A stretch of 27,500 nt of DNA from Theodoxus fluviatilis (Eukaryota > Mollusca > Gastropoda > Cycloneritida > Neritidae): positions 20,001 through 47,500 of the forward strand of contig JAWQFJ010026713.1 of NCBI GenBank assembly GCA_034096865.1. Reading direction: 5' to 3'. Shown one piece after another: positions 9,983-20,976 of the stretch. Position numbers and translations under genes: made by a program. The notes beneath the pieces were generated by a model. That model did no database searches, was not told the origin of the DNA, and was given only the letters and a program-made list of their open reading frames with translations. Positions within the stretch are counted from its first letter, which is position 1. The number at the start of each line of letters is the position of its first letter.

Positions 9983-11100
9983 GACGCCAGGCCGGTCCAG
10001 TCCATTCAACAGTTAGGGGGGGATAGAGGTTTAGGGCTGATACGTAAAAGACTGCGCAGAGTGAAAAGACAATATGGATACGACAAGTGCATATGCTGGA
10101 GAATCGAAGAATTCCACGGAATTCATTTGCTCTGCAGAGGCATTTATCTGTCGCAGATAACTCACGGCTATGTCGAGGAAGCACGGTCTCGCAGGAACCT
10201 GCCACCCCTCGCATCAACGTTGGACTCCGATAGGAAACTTGGTCAGGCATACATTAACTGACATCCGCTCTCTCTCATAGGCAGCCATGCTCTCTTGGTG
10301 GGGCGGAGCTAAGGGAGGCATCCCAGGGAAGAAAGTTGCAATGACAGGTCATGGCTCCAGGCAGCCAATCGGATCGTAGTAAAAACGTTCAGAAAGCTGT
10401 GAGTGGTGCTCTTCGTCCCCCATCATACGGGCATGTCGTGGTTGTAGGCTGACCAAATTCCTGCCCCCGTTCTGTCAGGTGTTAGCGCCTGCTTATCACA
10501 ACCTCCCCTCCTTCTCCTCCCTCCCCTTTGCTCCCATATATCGCATCCTTGTATCGCATCCTTGTGAAGAAAGCTGTTATGCAGCTTGAAAAAAAGGGGA
10601 TCATATCTAACCCTTCCCGATTTGTGTTTCCTGGAAAAGTTGTTGAAATTAACCTCCACCTCTCCTTTCACAGAGTGTCATTTCTCGTCGCCATGAAAGT
10701 AAGTCAGGATACGGATTCGCAATAACCCAGCCACTCCTTTCTGAGCGGCAAAACATGTTTCCCCAAATGTTGCGTTTAGTGAAACGCTTGCCGACTTCAC
10801 AGGATGTAGAAGTGAGTGCATAGTTTCTCCATTGGCAGATGAAGAAGCCTGCGTGTTTCTTCCCGAAATATAATCGGGATATTATACTGTTGAACTAATG
10901 TAAATCAAAGTGCACAAAGTGCACATAGGAACAGACGTTCAATATAAATCATAGCATCGGTAGGGTTAACGTCAATTTATCTTAGGTTTCTCTGTGAGAT
11001 ATGAGTAATAATACGAGATGGTCCACGATATTTTCTTTGTTTCACTCCAAAGTCATTGGTTCTCTGTATGACATGATTATGTCAGCGCTACTTTTCTTTT
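9983..11100. other. Upstream flank of the putative internal promoter; no gene seen
   Basis: Open frames of 82-106 codons overlap on both strands and resemble nothing known. Apart from the promoter-type words there is a perfect 13-bp tandem duplication of TATCGCATCCTTG at 10539-10564. No receptor zinc-finger coding sequence was found. Confidence 0.45.
10346..10351 (+). promoter_or_regulatory. AGGTCA nuclear-receptor half-site
   Basis: The site sits in TGACAGGTCA, a TGAC/GTCA inverted pair, about 0.4 kb upstream of the candidate TATA box. A six-base word is expected by chance about every 2 kb on two strands, so autoregulation is only a possibility. Confidence 0.2.
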
Positions 11101-11106
11101 CGCGAA

Positions 11107-11190
11107 CACACACACGCATATACACATGCGCGCGCGCGCGCACACACACACACACAAACACACATACGCGCGCGCACACGCACATCCACG
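11107..11190. repeat. (CA)n microsatellite with (CG)n core
   Basis: CA repeats interrupted by alternating CG at 11128-11141 and 11167-11174. Alternating purine-pyrimidine runs of this kind can adopt Z-DNA. Confidence 0.92.
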
Positions 11191-11201
11191 TATTATCTTT
11201 A

Positions 11202-11203
<2 letters not shown>

Positions 11204-11240
<37 letters not shown>
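11204..11240. repeat. (CT)n microsatellite
   Basis: An almost uninterrupted CT dinucleotide run immediately after the CA/CG repeat. Confidence 0.95.
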
Positions 11241-11243
<3 letters not shown>

Positions 11244-11631
11244 ATGAGAGAGAAACACAGCAGAGAAGCAAAGAGGATTTTTTAAGACGAGAAAAGTAGA
11301 GAAAATAAAACGGAAAATGAAATAGCGATTCAAATAGATGGAAAAAGATGTATTATAGCGAGAGTCATGCAATTATAAGTATGGCTGTAGTTTTCAGTGG
11401 GATTTCCATGCAAAACTGTCACAAAAGTTTTTGTGGAAAAGGGAACATTCCGTAGGAATTCCAGTGGTTATTATGTTGTGTGAAACTGCTGCAGAGGATC
11501 CAATTTGAATGGAGGAAACAGGGAGGTGAGGTCACAGCAGGAGTTGTCTCCCTTCGTTGTGGAGATGATCTCTTGACCCCGCCTTTACCTCTAATTGAGT
11601 AACCGGGTTTCGCACTCAGTCTGGGCAGCTA

Positions 11632-11637
11632 TTTATA
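11632..11637 (-). promoter_or_regulatory. Second TATA-like box (TATAAATAG)
   Basis: The minus strand reads GGCGTCTATAAATAGC, identical over 13 bases to the TATA region at 9976-9988. TGACC-type half-sites (AGGTCA and GGGGTCA words near 11526 and 11575) and a CCAAT (about 11499) lie nearby. It could be another alternative promoter of the receptor gene. A 13-base match in a window this size is not significant on its own. Confidence 0.25.
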
Positions 11638-11640
11638 GAC

Positions 11641-11940
11641 GCCGTAATTGACGGCATTCTCAAACGGCAGCAACACGACCTCCTCGACATTTGTTCAAAT
11701 GCCGTGGTTTTTTAAGGTGTTTTTTGTTGTTGGTCCCTGTGCTCTACCAAACAAAGGGCAAAGTCTGTTCGAGTTGACATACCGACCCAGTCTTTTCTTC
11801 TCCCACACTGTTGCTATACTTCTGCTGTACTCCGCCAATGAGTACCTCCCACGCAGATACATTCTGTCTGTTTATCTGCGTCTTCTAAATGTTTTCATCC
11901 CCTCTTTTTTCTTACGTTTATTCATTCGTTCACTCATCAT
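11641..11940. other. No gene recognised
   Basis: An open plus-strand frame starting at 11648 merges into the CATC/CATT array and gains its length from that repeat. Nothing in its first 90 codons is recognisable. Confidence 0.5.
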
Positions 11941-11977
11941 TCCTCCACCCATCCATCCGTCGCCCACCCCCTATCCA

Positions 11978-12180
11978 CCCACCCACCCATCCATCCATCC
12001 ATCCATCCATCCATCCATCCATCCATCCATCCATCCATCCATCCATCCATCCATCCATCCATCCATCCATCCATCCATCCATCCATCCATCCATCCATCC
12101 ATTCATTCATTCATTCATTCATTCATTCATTCATTCATTCATTCATTCATTCATTCATCCATTCATTCATTCATCCATCC
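11978..12180. repeat. (CATC)n then (CATT)n tetranucleotide array
   Basis: A nearly perfect CATC run to about 12100 switches to CATT to about 12160, then a mixed tail. A tetranucleotide repeat cycles through all frames and generates the HPSI-type open frames of 154-205 codons on the plus strand, which are not genes. Confidence 0.97.
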
Positions 12181-12189
12181 GTCCATCAA

Positions 12190-12840
12190 TATATGTATTT
12201 GCTCATTCATTTATTCATTCGGTCGTTTACTCATCAAACAATGTTTCGGTCAGTCATTGTATTAAGTCTTGTTTCTATTGCTTTGAAATCCTCAATAAGA
12301 GGCAGGCACTGTTGTGTTTTATTTACTTTGCTTTGCACTCTCCACAGAGATAAGTATGTTTCGCGCTGCCTTACTCCCGTATTATTGTAACCTGCGTTTT
12401 CTGTAAAGCCGCAGTGTGTTAACATATCAAGCGTTTATTGCGCTGTGTGCCGTGTGCCCCTGTTTCTATCCCCGTCTGTTGATGTCAAGGCAAGATTGCT
12501 GCTCTATACGAGTCCCACTCAGCCTGTATGAAAGCCAATGCAGATATGTCCCTCAGTATTTGGCATCCATATAGATCCATGATCAGAAACATATCTATAA
12601 AGTTGGCATGTTTCTAGCTTTGATCGTCGAAACTGTACCTTCATGGATTGCTTGAGAGTTTCAAACGGCACACAACTGCGCGATCTCACTTATTGTTATG
12701 CATAGAACTCTATACACTGGAGCTCACCCACCATCGTACCTCCAGCCTCGTTTTCCCATGGAAAAATTCCTCTAATGATATGGGTCTCCATAGATCCCGG
12801 TACCTCTTCTTCCGATTCAGATGCTAACCACTTTGCGGGG
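12190..12840. other. No gene recognised
   Basis: Ordinary composition with short overlapping open frames only; no repeat or motif stands out. Confidence 0.5.
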
Positions 12841-12844
12841 ACAG

Positions 12845-13140
12845 GGGGGTGGGGTTGGGGGAGGGGGGTGGAGAGGAAAACGGGGGGAAGGAGATGGAGG
12901 AGAGATGGAGGGGAGGGGGTTGGGGGATCAGGTAAGTGCAGAGAAGGGAAGGAGATCAGTACGAAAGGGGCAGTTGACAACTTTGAAGGGATAAAGGGGT
13001 GGAGGAGAGACAGGGGGAAGGATATGGAGGGAAGATGGAGGGGAGGGGGTTGAAGGTACAGGGAAGAAGGAAAGTGCAGAGAAAGGAAGGAGATGAGTGC
13101 GAAAAGGGCAAGGAGGGAAGGGTGGGGACAGAAGGAGATG
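12845..13140. repeat. G-rich purine tract with an internal 130-bp tandem duplication
   Basis: Strong G/A bias on the plus strand. GGGAGGGGGTTG at 12911 recurs at 13041. The following words (GTGCAGAGAA, GGAAGGAGAT, AGTACGAAA/AGTGCGAAA) recur in the same order, giving a period of about 130 bp with divergence. Pro-rich minus-strand frames here are compositional. Confidence 0.8.
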
Positions 13141-13920
13141 GTGACGGCGGTCAACACAGGTCCTTGCCCCATTCGCTATCTGGGGACAGCCTCTCCAGAA
13201 ACACACAGTGTACATTTGGAGCCGCGCCAGTACGTGCTCCCTGTCCCACCCAAACTGCCATGGTGACGAAGAAAGTGAGACTGTGGTGCGGAGCCAACTG
13301 CCTTGGCTTCACGCATTTCCTAGAGCAAACTCCTTCCCTGCAGGAGTCTTCTGACTAGGCGCATAACCAGTAATGCAGAGGAACTTATTGGTAATGGAGA
13401 TGGAGATTTGGGGCGGTGGCCCAACCTCTTGGCAAGTGTGCAAGATGACTGAGTGTCGTGGTTTAGTCCCTCCTAAGGGGTGAGAACTGTTATTTCTCAT
13501 CAGTGAGATGCGTCCCTTAAACAAATTATTACATGACAAGTCAATCCTTTAAGGTGGATGATCTGTTATGGAGTCCTTCTATTTTTCTCCCTTTCCATAT
13601 TCAGGTCACCAAAAAAAGCCTCACAGGTCGTTCAATTCACAAGAATGGTGAGTTTGGTTTAACGTACATGTATTGAAAAAGACATGTTACAACTTAAAAC
13701 TGATGAAACACTTCGAACATACACCGTTAAGTAACAGCACATCTTTGGTTATAATTTTTATTTACGTGCTGTATGCTATTCACAAAACGCATTTGGACGT
13801 GCAATTCGGAAAAATTAAGAGAAAAGATATTCCTACGAATGAACAGCTGAATCAGTTTCAGTGTATCGCAAAGCTGACATTTTCTGGCTACATGGAAATT
13901 GCATCGAATATACAGTAACT
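13141..13920. other. No gene recognised
   Basis: Short open frames only, the longest about 119 codons and partly inside the preceding purine tract. No motif recognised. Confidence 0.5.
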
Positions 13921-13925
13921 TTTTT

Positions 13926-14056
13926 TGGAGGGAGGGGGAGGGGAGGGGGGAGGGGGGGCGAGGGGGGAGGGAGGGGCGAGGGGGGAGGGAGGGGCAAGGG
14001 GGGAGGGAGGGGCAAGGGGGGAGGGAGGGGCGAGGGGGGGGGGGGAGCGGGTGGCG
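13926..14056. repeat. G-rich minisatellite (about 19-bp unit)
   Basis: Units of GGGGGGAGGGAGGGGCGAG type repeat about six times on the plus strand. Runs of four or more G make it a very strong candidate for G-quadruplex formation. Confidence 0.92.
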
Positions 14057-14059
14057 GCG

Positions 14060-14800
14060 ACGCGACAGTTAATACCGTCAACGTCATTTAAGCAGAAAAT
14101 GTCGATGTTTTATTGCGTTTTAAGAAGACTTTCATCTCTGTGTCTGGAAATGGGAAACACAATGGAAACAAACAGATGACATGCGTGGGCGTTTTTGGCC
14201 CTGACTTGAGCTGGCGAAGGGAAAGTTAATGAAGCACGAGCCAGACAGCAAGCAGACAGGACAGTCTGCATGCAGAGTTCTCCTTCACTACATGGAGCAC
14301 GTCAGCCGGAAGCCGGTATAATGAGGCCATGCAGGCAGGTGAAATGGACAGCCTCCATTGCTTTGATGCCTTTACATCGCAGCTTGAATGGGATCTTTCT
14401 TGGGTAGTTTCATGGCTGTGGATGTGATAACAAATAATTCGCACACATAAAACCACTTTCTCCTATTTAATGACTCGATGTCTTAACAATCATTTAAATC
14501 ATCACAGACAAGAAAAAGGTCTCCTACAGCCATGTAAGTCTGCGAGTGTGACGGGGATGACACATATAGCATCGCACGATCATATGCCATGCATTTTCAC
14601 GAGCACCATTACCTCATTTACATGCAGTTTTATCCAATACATGCACGTGAATAGCAAAAAAACTATGCAATGCAGAATCACCAAAAAAGAAAAAAAATGA
14701 TTCTAAGTAAGTATGCAGTATTCAAGTGCAATATCTAGGAAGATTCGTCTGTGTAATCTCATTGTATGGTGCAACCCCACTAGCTTTAAAAAACTTGACC
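14060..14800. other. No gene recognised
   Basis: Only short unrelated open frames on both strands; no repeats of note. Confidence 0.5.
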
Positions 14801-14803
14801 ATT

Positions 14804-14938
14804 GGGGGGAGAGGGAGGAGGGGGAGAGGGGGGAGGGGGAGAGAGGGGAGGGGGAGAGGGGGGAGGGGGAGAGGGGGGAGGGGGAGAGGGAGGAAGGGGG
14901 AAGAGAGAGGTTGAAGTGGAAGACAGGAGGGGAGGGAG
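14804..14938. repeat. G-rich purine array (about 16-bp unit)
   Basis: Repeats of GGGGGAGAGGGGGGAG type on the plus strand, ending in less regular purine sequence. Confidence 0.9.
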
Positions 14939-14939
14939 G

Positions 14940-15265
14940 ATGATTACGAACTGATCTTCTTGCTCCGAACATTCTCACTCAATCTGTATGTCTGGTATTG
15001 CTTGCTTTCCCCTTGTTAGTGCACAACACTCCAGGCCCGTCACCAGAGAGGTTTACGCCAAAAATACCTGCAAGGAACTGGAATAAGCAAGTAGAATTAC
15101 TGACACATAAGAGGAGAGAAATCGCACGGCAACACTGGTGTAGTCAAGGCAAGAATAAAGGTCTGTGGTAGGCTTGGGTCGAACTGTGGGTGACCCCAGA
15201 CGAAGAATGTGGGGTATTGAGTGCAAGTGGAAGCATACAAATACCGAGATGGCCGAAGAGCTAGA
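14940..15265. other. No gene recognised
   Basis: Short spacer between G-rich arrays with no supported open frame or motif. Confidence 0.5.
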
Positions 15266-15269
15266 GAGG

Positions 15270-15271
<2 letters not shown>

Positions 15272-15338
<67 letters not shown>

Positions 15339-15340
15339 GG
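15272..15340. repeat. (AG)n followed by poly-G
   Basis: About 28 AG units run directly into a 13-base G run. Confidence 0.95.
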
Positions 15341-15356
15341 AGGGGAGGGACAAACT

Positions 15357-16060
<704 letters not shown>

Positions 16061-16285
16061 CAGCAAAGGTCTTCCTTCTCCTCAGTGGCCAGGCTCCAAC
16101 ACAGCCAGCAAGGGTCTTCCGTCTCCACAATGGCCAGGCTCCAACACCGCCAGCAAGGGTCTTCCTTCTCCTCAGTGGCCAGGCTCCAACACCGCCAGCA
16201 AGGGTCTTCCTTCTCCTCAGTGGCCAGGCTCCAACACCGCCAACAAGTGTCTTCCTTCTCCACAGTGGCCAGGCTCCAACACTCA
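16061..16285. repeat. 45-bp minisatellite, five copies
   Basis: Exactly five 45-bp units; the consensus begins CAGCAAGGGTCTTCCTTCTC. The period is divisible by three and most frames on both strands stay open through it, so open frames of 88-135 codons are not evidence of coding. Copies 3 and 4 are identical or nearly so. Confidence 0.95.
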
Positions 16286-16612
16286 TAAACATGCACTGTT
16301 TCACCTGTCAGTTATGACAGGAAATGTACGTGAGAAAAGTCTTTCACGCAAAAAAAAAAAACAGTTTGTCGGTCATGTATCAAAAATAGTTCAAAAAGAA
16401 TCGCCACTGAAGTGACAATATTGTCCATATTTTAGAGTTTCTCTTAGCTAAGGACAACGCGAACAACAACAACAACAACAACAACAATAAAGAAGTTTTG
16501 AGAAGAATATTATGAAGCAAGTGATGTCGAAGAAGCAAAGCAAAGCAAAGCGACATTACTTGTGGGTTATAATGCCCAAGGAACGACCTGTGTGGGTGTG
16601 AAAAGTGCACAC
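16286..16612. other. Spacer with a (CAA)n run
   Basis: (CAA)n at about 16463-16488 and a short AAGC repeat at about 16535-16550; no gene seen. Confidence 0.6.
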
Positions 16613-16613
16613 C

Positions 16614-16935
16614 ATACCTCCACCACTACCACCATCTCCACTACCACGATACTATCAGCACTACAAATACCTCCACCACTACCGCCATCTCCACTACCAC
16701 GATACTATCAGCACTACAAATACCTCCACCACTACCGCCATCTCCACTACCACGATACTATCAGCACTACAAATACTACCACCACTACCACCATCTCCAC
16801 TACCACGATACGATCAACACTACAAATACCTCCACCACTACCACCATCTCCACTACCACGATACTATCAGCACTACAAATACTACCACTACTACCACCAT
16901 CTCCACTACCACGACACTATCAGCACTACAAATAT
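16614..16935. repeat. 53-bp minisatellite, six copies
   Basis: The word CAGCACTAC (once CAACACTAC) recurs at 16656, 16709, 16762, 16815, 16868 and 16921, exactly 53 bp apart. Because 53 is not a multiple of three, the Thr/Tyr/His-rich open frames (122 and 149 codons) rotate through all three frames and are artefacts. Confidence 0.97.
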
Positions 16936-16939
16936 TACC

Positions 16940-17430
16940 GTCACGCCACCATCACAACGACGTCATTTTTTGAATTGCAAATGGTACAAAAACGGCGAAA
17001 CGCCACAATGAGAGCGTAAAAAAATGACAGAAGTTGAATTCTCTTCACTTACCATATACTAAAAGAAGTTAGTAACCCGATAAATGCATTGGTTTGAGGA
17101 GAAGGGGGACAAGCTTGTAGTTACTTAAGAATTCATTTGAATTGTAAAAAGCATATTACCTGAACATCGTCCCCCCCCCCCCTCTTCCGTCATCTTTATT
17201 GTTTTTAACGAGGAAGAGTCCTCCTTTATTCAGATGAGAAGTGCTAAACGTTTCAAGATGCAAAACAGCAATGAAAATATGTTCAGATTGTACATCTTGT
17301 TTCAAATACATTTTTACTTTTCTTTTTTAATAGAAAAGTAAAACTTTGTGTTTGAAGCCGATTTGTGAGGTCGCTTTCAGCATTGAATAAGAGGAGAAGA
17401 TTATCTATACAAGGGTTTTGTGATGTTTTT
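16940..17430. other. No gene recognised
   Basis: Contains a 14-base C run at about 17169-17182. Otherwise AT-rich with no open frame of interest. Confidence 0.5.
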
Positions 17431-17433
17431 GTT

Positions 17434-17585
17434 GTGACGTACTACATTAAAAGGGTAACATAGTACGTTGAAAGTGTGACGTACTACGTTAAAAGCGGAA
17501 CATAGTACGTTCAAAGTGTGACGTACTACGTCAAAAACTACGTTCAAAGTGGGACGTAGTACGTTCAAAGTGGGATGTAATACGC
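17434..17585. repeat. 21-bp repeat array carrying TGACGTAC and TAGTACGT words
   Basis: About seven 21-bp units alternate between GTGACGTACTACGTTAAAAG-type and GGAACATAGTACGTTCAAAG-type copies, giving a 42-bp higher-order period. One unit is partly deleted near 17540. Each unit contains the near-palindrome ACGTAsTACGT or half of it. Confidence 0.9.
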
Positions 17586-17589
17586 AAAC

Positions 17590-18488
17590 GTCTTTGTGTC
17601 AACTGATCGGAAAGCTTTTAATATACCACTTATACAATGCAGTAGTCGATATTTTCAAGCATGCCATTGTATTCTTGAAAATGTTCTCGAATATTGCATC
17701 AAAAACACCCCAAATTTAGCACTTTTCATTTGAAGACTTGTCACATACGTAATGTTCCTGTCAGTGCTGTGCAGCTTCGTCTTTGTTGTTTTTCACGCAA
17801 TGTCAATAACGTTTGTAGCAGAAAAGAGTATGATGTGCACTAGGTGATGAACCAGTTGGGGGTGAAGAGTGAAGGAGAGACCAGTTTACTTGTTTCTGTT
17901 ATAGGACGTTTCACTACACAATTGATAAATCATTGACACATGAAAAGACTGCCAAAACATTCCACACTCATATCTGGCAAACAATCCACAGTTTGTCAAT
18001 TTGTGGTGGCGTCAGGTTGCATTATTTGAATTCTTTTTATGAATAAAAAAACACAATCACAAACTTAATGTCAGTGTAGGACACATTTAACAATTTGTTA
18101 TCAGACACTCTTAAGAGGAATTTAAATAAGCGTATCTATTTCAACATACAAGTATCTCAATGCATGTCTGTAAATGAGCTGTTCACCAAGTATTTAACTG
18201 TTAAGAATTTCTCCACAACCAGACATGGTTTATGTTTAGTAATGTCACCACTGTTTTATTATCATTCAATCAGTTATGCACACTACATATAAATTACCGT
18301 TTGAAGTGACATTCTTTCTCCACAGTATCAGGTAAATTTATGTTTAATTTGTAGGGCACTCGGACCCGGGCAACCTGTTTCCACAAATTTCATCTGCTTG
18401 CATGACAAAAGTTCTGAATAAGAATGTAAAGAACATTCGTTCCCGGCCTCCAAGCCCCAACAAACCAAAACGAGATCAGTACGCTATT
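17590..18488. other. No gene recognised
   Basis: AT-rich sequence with only short open frames (65 codons at most); no motif or repeat recognised. Confidence 0.5.
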
Positions 18489-18817
18489 TTTAAACCAATG
18501 TAGAAAAAAGGAGGCCGGTGTTGGACTCGTATTGAAACAAAAGAAGTAGGGAGACTCTTGTCCAACTTTACAAATTTAATACAGAGCTTTCGGGGCAAAG
18601 TAGGCTCCTTCCTCAGTGCACATAGTCAAGAGGTGGCTCTTCATCTTCAAAAGGAGGAAACCTCATACGCTTGAAGTGGCGACGGTCTCGCTTCTCTCTC
18701 CTCATCATGATCCACATTGTCCTGCACTGAGGAAGGAGCCTACTTGGCCCCGAAAGCTCTGTATTAAATTTTTAAAGTTGGACAAGAGTCTCCCTACTTC
18801 TTTTGTTTAAACCAATG
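18489..18817. mobile_element. Short retroelement-like insertion with inverted arms and 13-bp target-site duplication
   Basis: The direct repeat TTTAAACCAATGT at 18489-18501 and 18805-18817 flanks a 303-bp insert. Inside it, 18535-18620 and 18723-18808 are inverted copies of one sequence of about 85 bp, separated by about 100 bp. Each copy contains CTGAGGAAGGAGCC followed by CCCCGAAAGCTC. The long target-site duplication points to target-primed or endonuclease-mediated retrotransposition. Inverted end repeats are known in Penelope-like elements, so a Penelope-like remnant or derivative is the best guess. No protein is encoded. Confidence 0.7.
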
Positions 18818-20225
18818 TGTCTATCAATTTGGAAAGTGCATAGAGCCGATAGAAAAATGAACAAATGCAAGAAAACTGTAGAATTTTAAGACGACTTTTG
18901 CCTTGAAAAAAAGTTAACAGCTCCTTCGTGAGAGTCGGCTGACCATATCTTCACATCATCCCGGCCGATGTGATGCATCACTGAGGCCTTCGTACACGAG
19001 GTGCTCCTGTCCTGAGCATTCACTGCACCCCACGCAAAAGAAACAGAAGCAGCGACTTCGAGGTCCATGTCTCCACTCGACCGGCTGCAACTTTGTTTGG
19101 GTTTCGGGAAAAAGTTTTGGGAAGACCACTTGCGACAGTGTGGTTCAGCGTATTTCCAGCGGAAACGGGCCAACACTCCACTTCCTGGGGGTGTCAGGCA
19201 GGGTGGAGGATGCACCCGTAGCGCCACACAGCCTGGTGATGCAACACCGTCATGGGGACTGCCACAGCCAGCGTTGGTCGTGGCAAAGGAGACACTAAGA
19301 TGGAACAAAAAGAGACAATGTCAACCAATTGATAGCTATAGCAGCAACAACGGTGATTCAGTTTGAAAACAACGCTGTCCTTTTGACCGAAGGAAAACAG
19401 GCATGAAACTCAAAAGCGGAGGAAAAATAATAAATTCAAAAGCAAGAGTGAGTGAATGACCTGTATTTCAAGAGGATACAGACTGCCCTGACCCACCTTA
19501 ACACTGCAGCAGTTATTAAGTACATGCTTGAAGATAAATCATACGGCAAGCTATGTAGAGAAGCAAAGAAACACAAAAAACAAGTCCATTACAAGCATCA
19601 ACAGGATCAAAATAGGAAAAAGAAAAGAAGCACTGGGAGGAAAGTATGAATTATTTTGAATCTCATTTAGAAGAAAGTCAATAAGGATAACCGCTACTTT
19701 TGTCTTAATAATTACATTTACTCTAGAAAAAGCTGACAGCTTTACAACAGGAATGTCTTATACTTTTTGGGCATGAATAGAAAAAGACGTAATATACCTT
19801 TGAGTACATTACTAAAACAGGAGTATAATCCAAGAATGGCATCGATTGTTTTGTAAAGCAAAATTAAAGCAAATCGCACCTTCAAAAAGTATATTTTATA
19901 CAACCTACATAAAAGAAATTCACAAGAAGAAAACGACCATCTTTGGAGTGTTTTTTCTTCTCTCATGTTTTCCTCCTCCCTTTTTTCTTACCTCCAACTC
20001 CCCGCTGCCCTTCACCCCTACCTCTCTCATCCTTGCCTTCCTTTTCCCCAATCTGTGTCATACCCTTATTTTCCTCACTTTTCCGACGCTCTCTCTGTCG
20101 CCGTTGTGGGCGTGAGCTTCGAGACAGTTCGAGGTTGTTTAAATCTTGACTCCTTTTTCCCCACTCTGATCGATTTTCCCCCTCTCGATTTTGTGCTGCT
20201 TTACATTTTTGTGTAATAGGGTGGT
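18818..20225. other. Mostly unrecognised sequence with weak open frames
   Basis: The longest non-repetitive open frame is 140 codons on the minus strand (19308-18886), described separately. A plus-strand 65-codon basic frame (19452-19649) has no recognised match. A pyrimidine-rich stretch lies at 19955-20100. Confidence 0.45.
18886..19308 (-). CDS. Hypothetical open frame, 140 codons, doubtful
   Basis: I do not recognise the protein. It is the longest open frame in the window that is neither repetitive nor a known family, and its GC content is higher than that of its flanks. An internal ATG at about 19065 has a strong context (GACATGG) and would give a 56-residue protein. No splice sites, membrane segment or domain motif are evident. 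A chance frame is at least as likely. Confidence 0.15.
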   Translation of the reverse strand: MFHLSVSFATTNAGCGSPHDGVASPGCVALRVHPPPCLTPPGSGVLARFRWKYAEPHCRKWSSQNFFPKPKQSCSRSSGDMDLEVAASVSFAWGAVNAQDRSTSCTKASVMHHIGRDDVKIWSADSHEGAVNFFSRQKSS

Positions 20226-20229
20226 GGGG

Positions 20230-20976
20230 CTAGGTCTCAATCACAGAGCGCTGCTTGTCACACAGAGGGCACCGCTCGTCGCACAGAGAGCGTGGTCGTC
20301 AATCAGAGGGCGCTGCTCGTCAATCAGAGGGCGCTGCTCGTCATATAGAGGGCATTGCTCGTCACACAGAGGGCACCGCTCGTCGCACAGAGAGCGTGGT
20401 CGTCAATCAGAGGGCGCTGCTCGTCACATAGAGGGCATTGCTCGTCACATAGAGAGCGCCCCTCGTCGCACAGAGGGCACCGCTCGTCGCACAGAGGGCG
20501 CTGCTCGTCACACAGAGGGCACCTCTCGTCACACAGAGGGCGCTGCTCGTCACACCGCTCGTCGCACAGAGGGCGCTGCTCGTCACACAGAGGGCACCTC
20601 TCGTCACATAGAGAGCGCTGGTCGTCAATCAGAGGGCGCTGCTCGTCACATAGAGGGCATTGCTCGTCACACAGAGGGCGTTGCTCGTCACACAGAGGGC
20701 ACCGCTCGTCACACAGAGGGCACCGCTCGTCACACAGAGGGCGCCGCTTGTCACATAAAGAGCGCTGGTCGTCACACAGAGGGCGCTGCTCGTCACATAG
20801 ATGGCATTGCTCGTCACACAGAGGGCGCCGCTCGTCACAAAGAGGGCGCTGCTCGTCACATAGAGGGCGCTGTTCGTTATATAGAGGACGCCGCTCGTTA
20901 TATAGAGGGTTCAGCTCCTCACACAGCGTCGCTCATCACATGGCGCTGCTCGTCACATAGAGGGCGCCGCTCGTTA
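20230..20976. repeat. 21-bp minisatellite, about 35 copies (left block)
   Basis: The unit is CACACAGAGGGCGCTGCTCGT with variants (CACATAGAGGGC, ACCGCTCGTC). It gives long Arg/His/Ser-rich open frames on both strands (up to 322 codons) because 21 is a multiple of three and the unit lacks stops. A smaller block of the same repeat resumes at 22120. Confidence 0.95.

Noticed and set aside
11648..12353. Open frames with HPSI repeats (154-205 codons)
   Set aside because: Product of the CATC/CATT tetranucleotide array, which cycles through all frames.
16562..17011. 149-codon Thr/His/Tyr-rich frame
   Set aside because: The 53-bp unit is not a multiple of three, so the encoded sequence changes frame every copy; a real repeat protein would not.
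20230..20976. CRISPR-like regular repeats
   Set aside because: Direct tandem repeats without unique spacers in an animal genome; a minisatellite.
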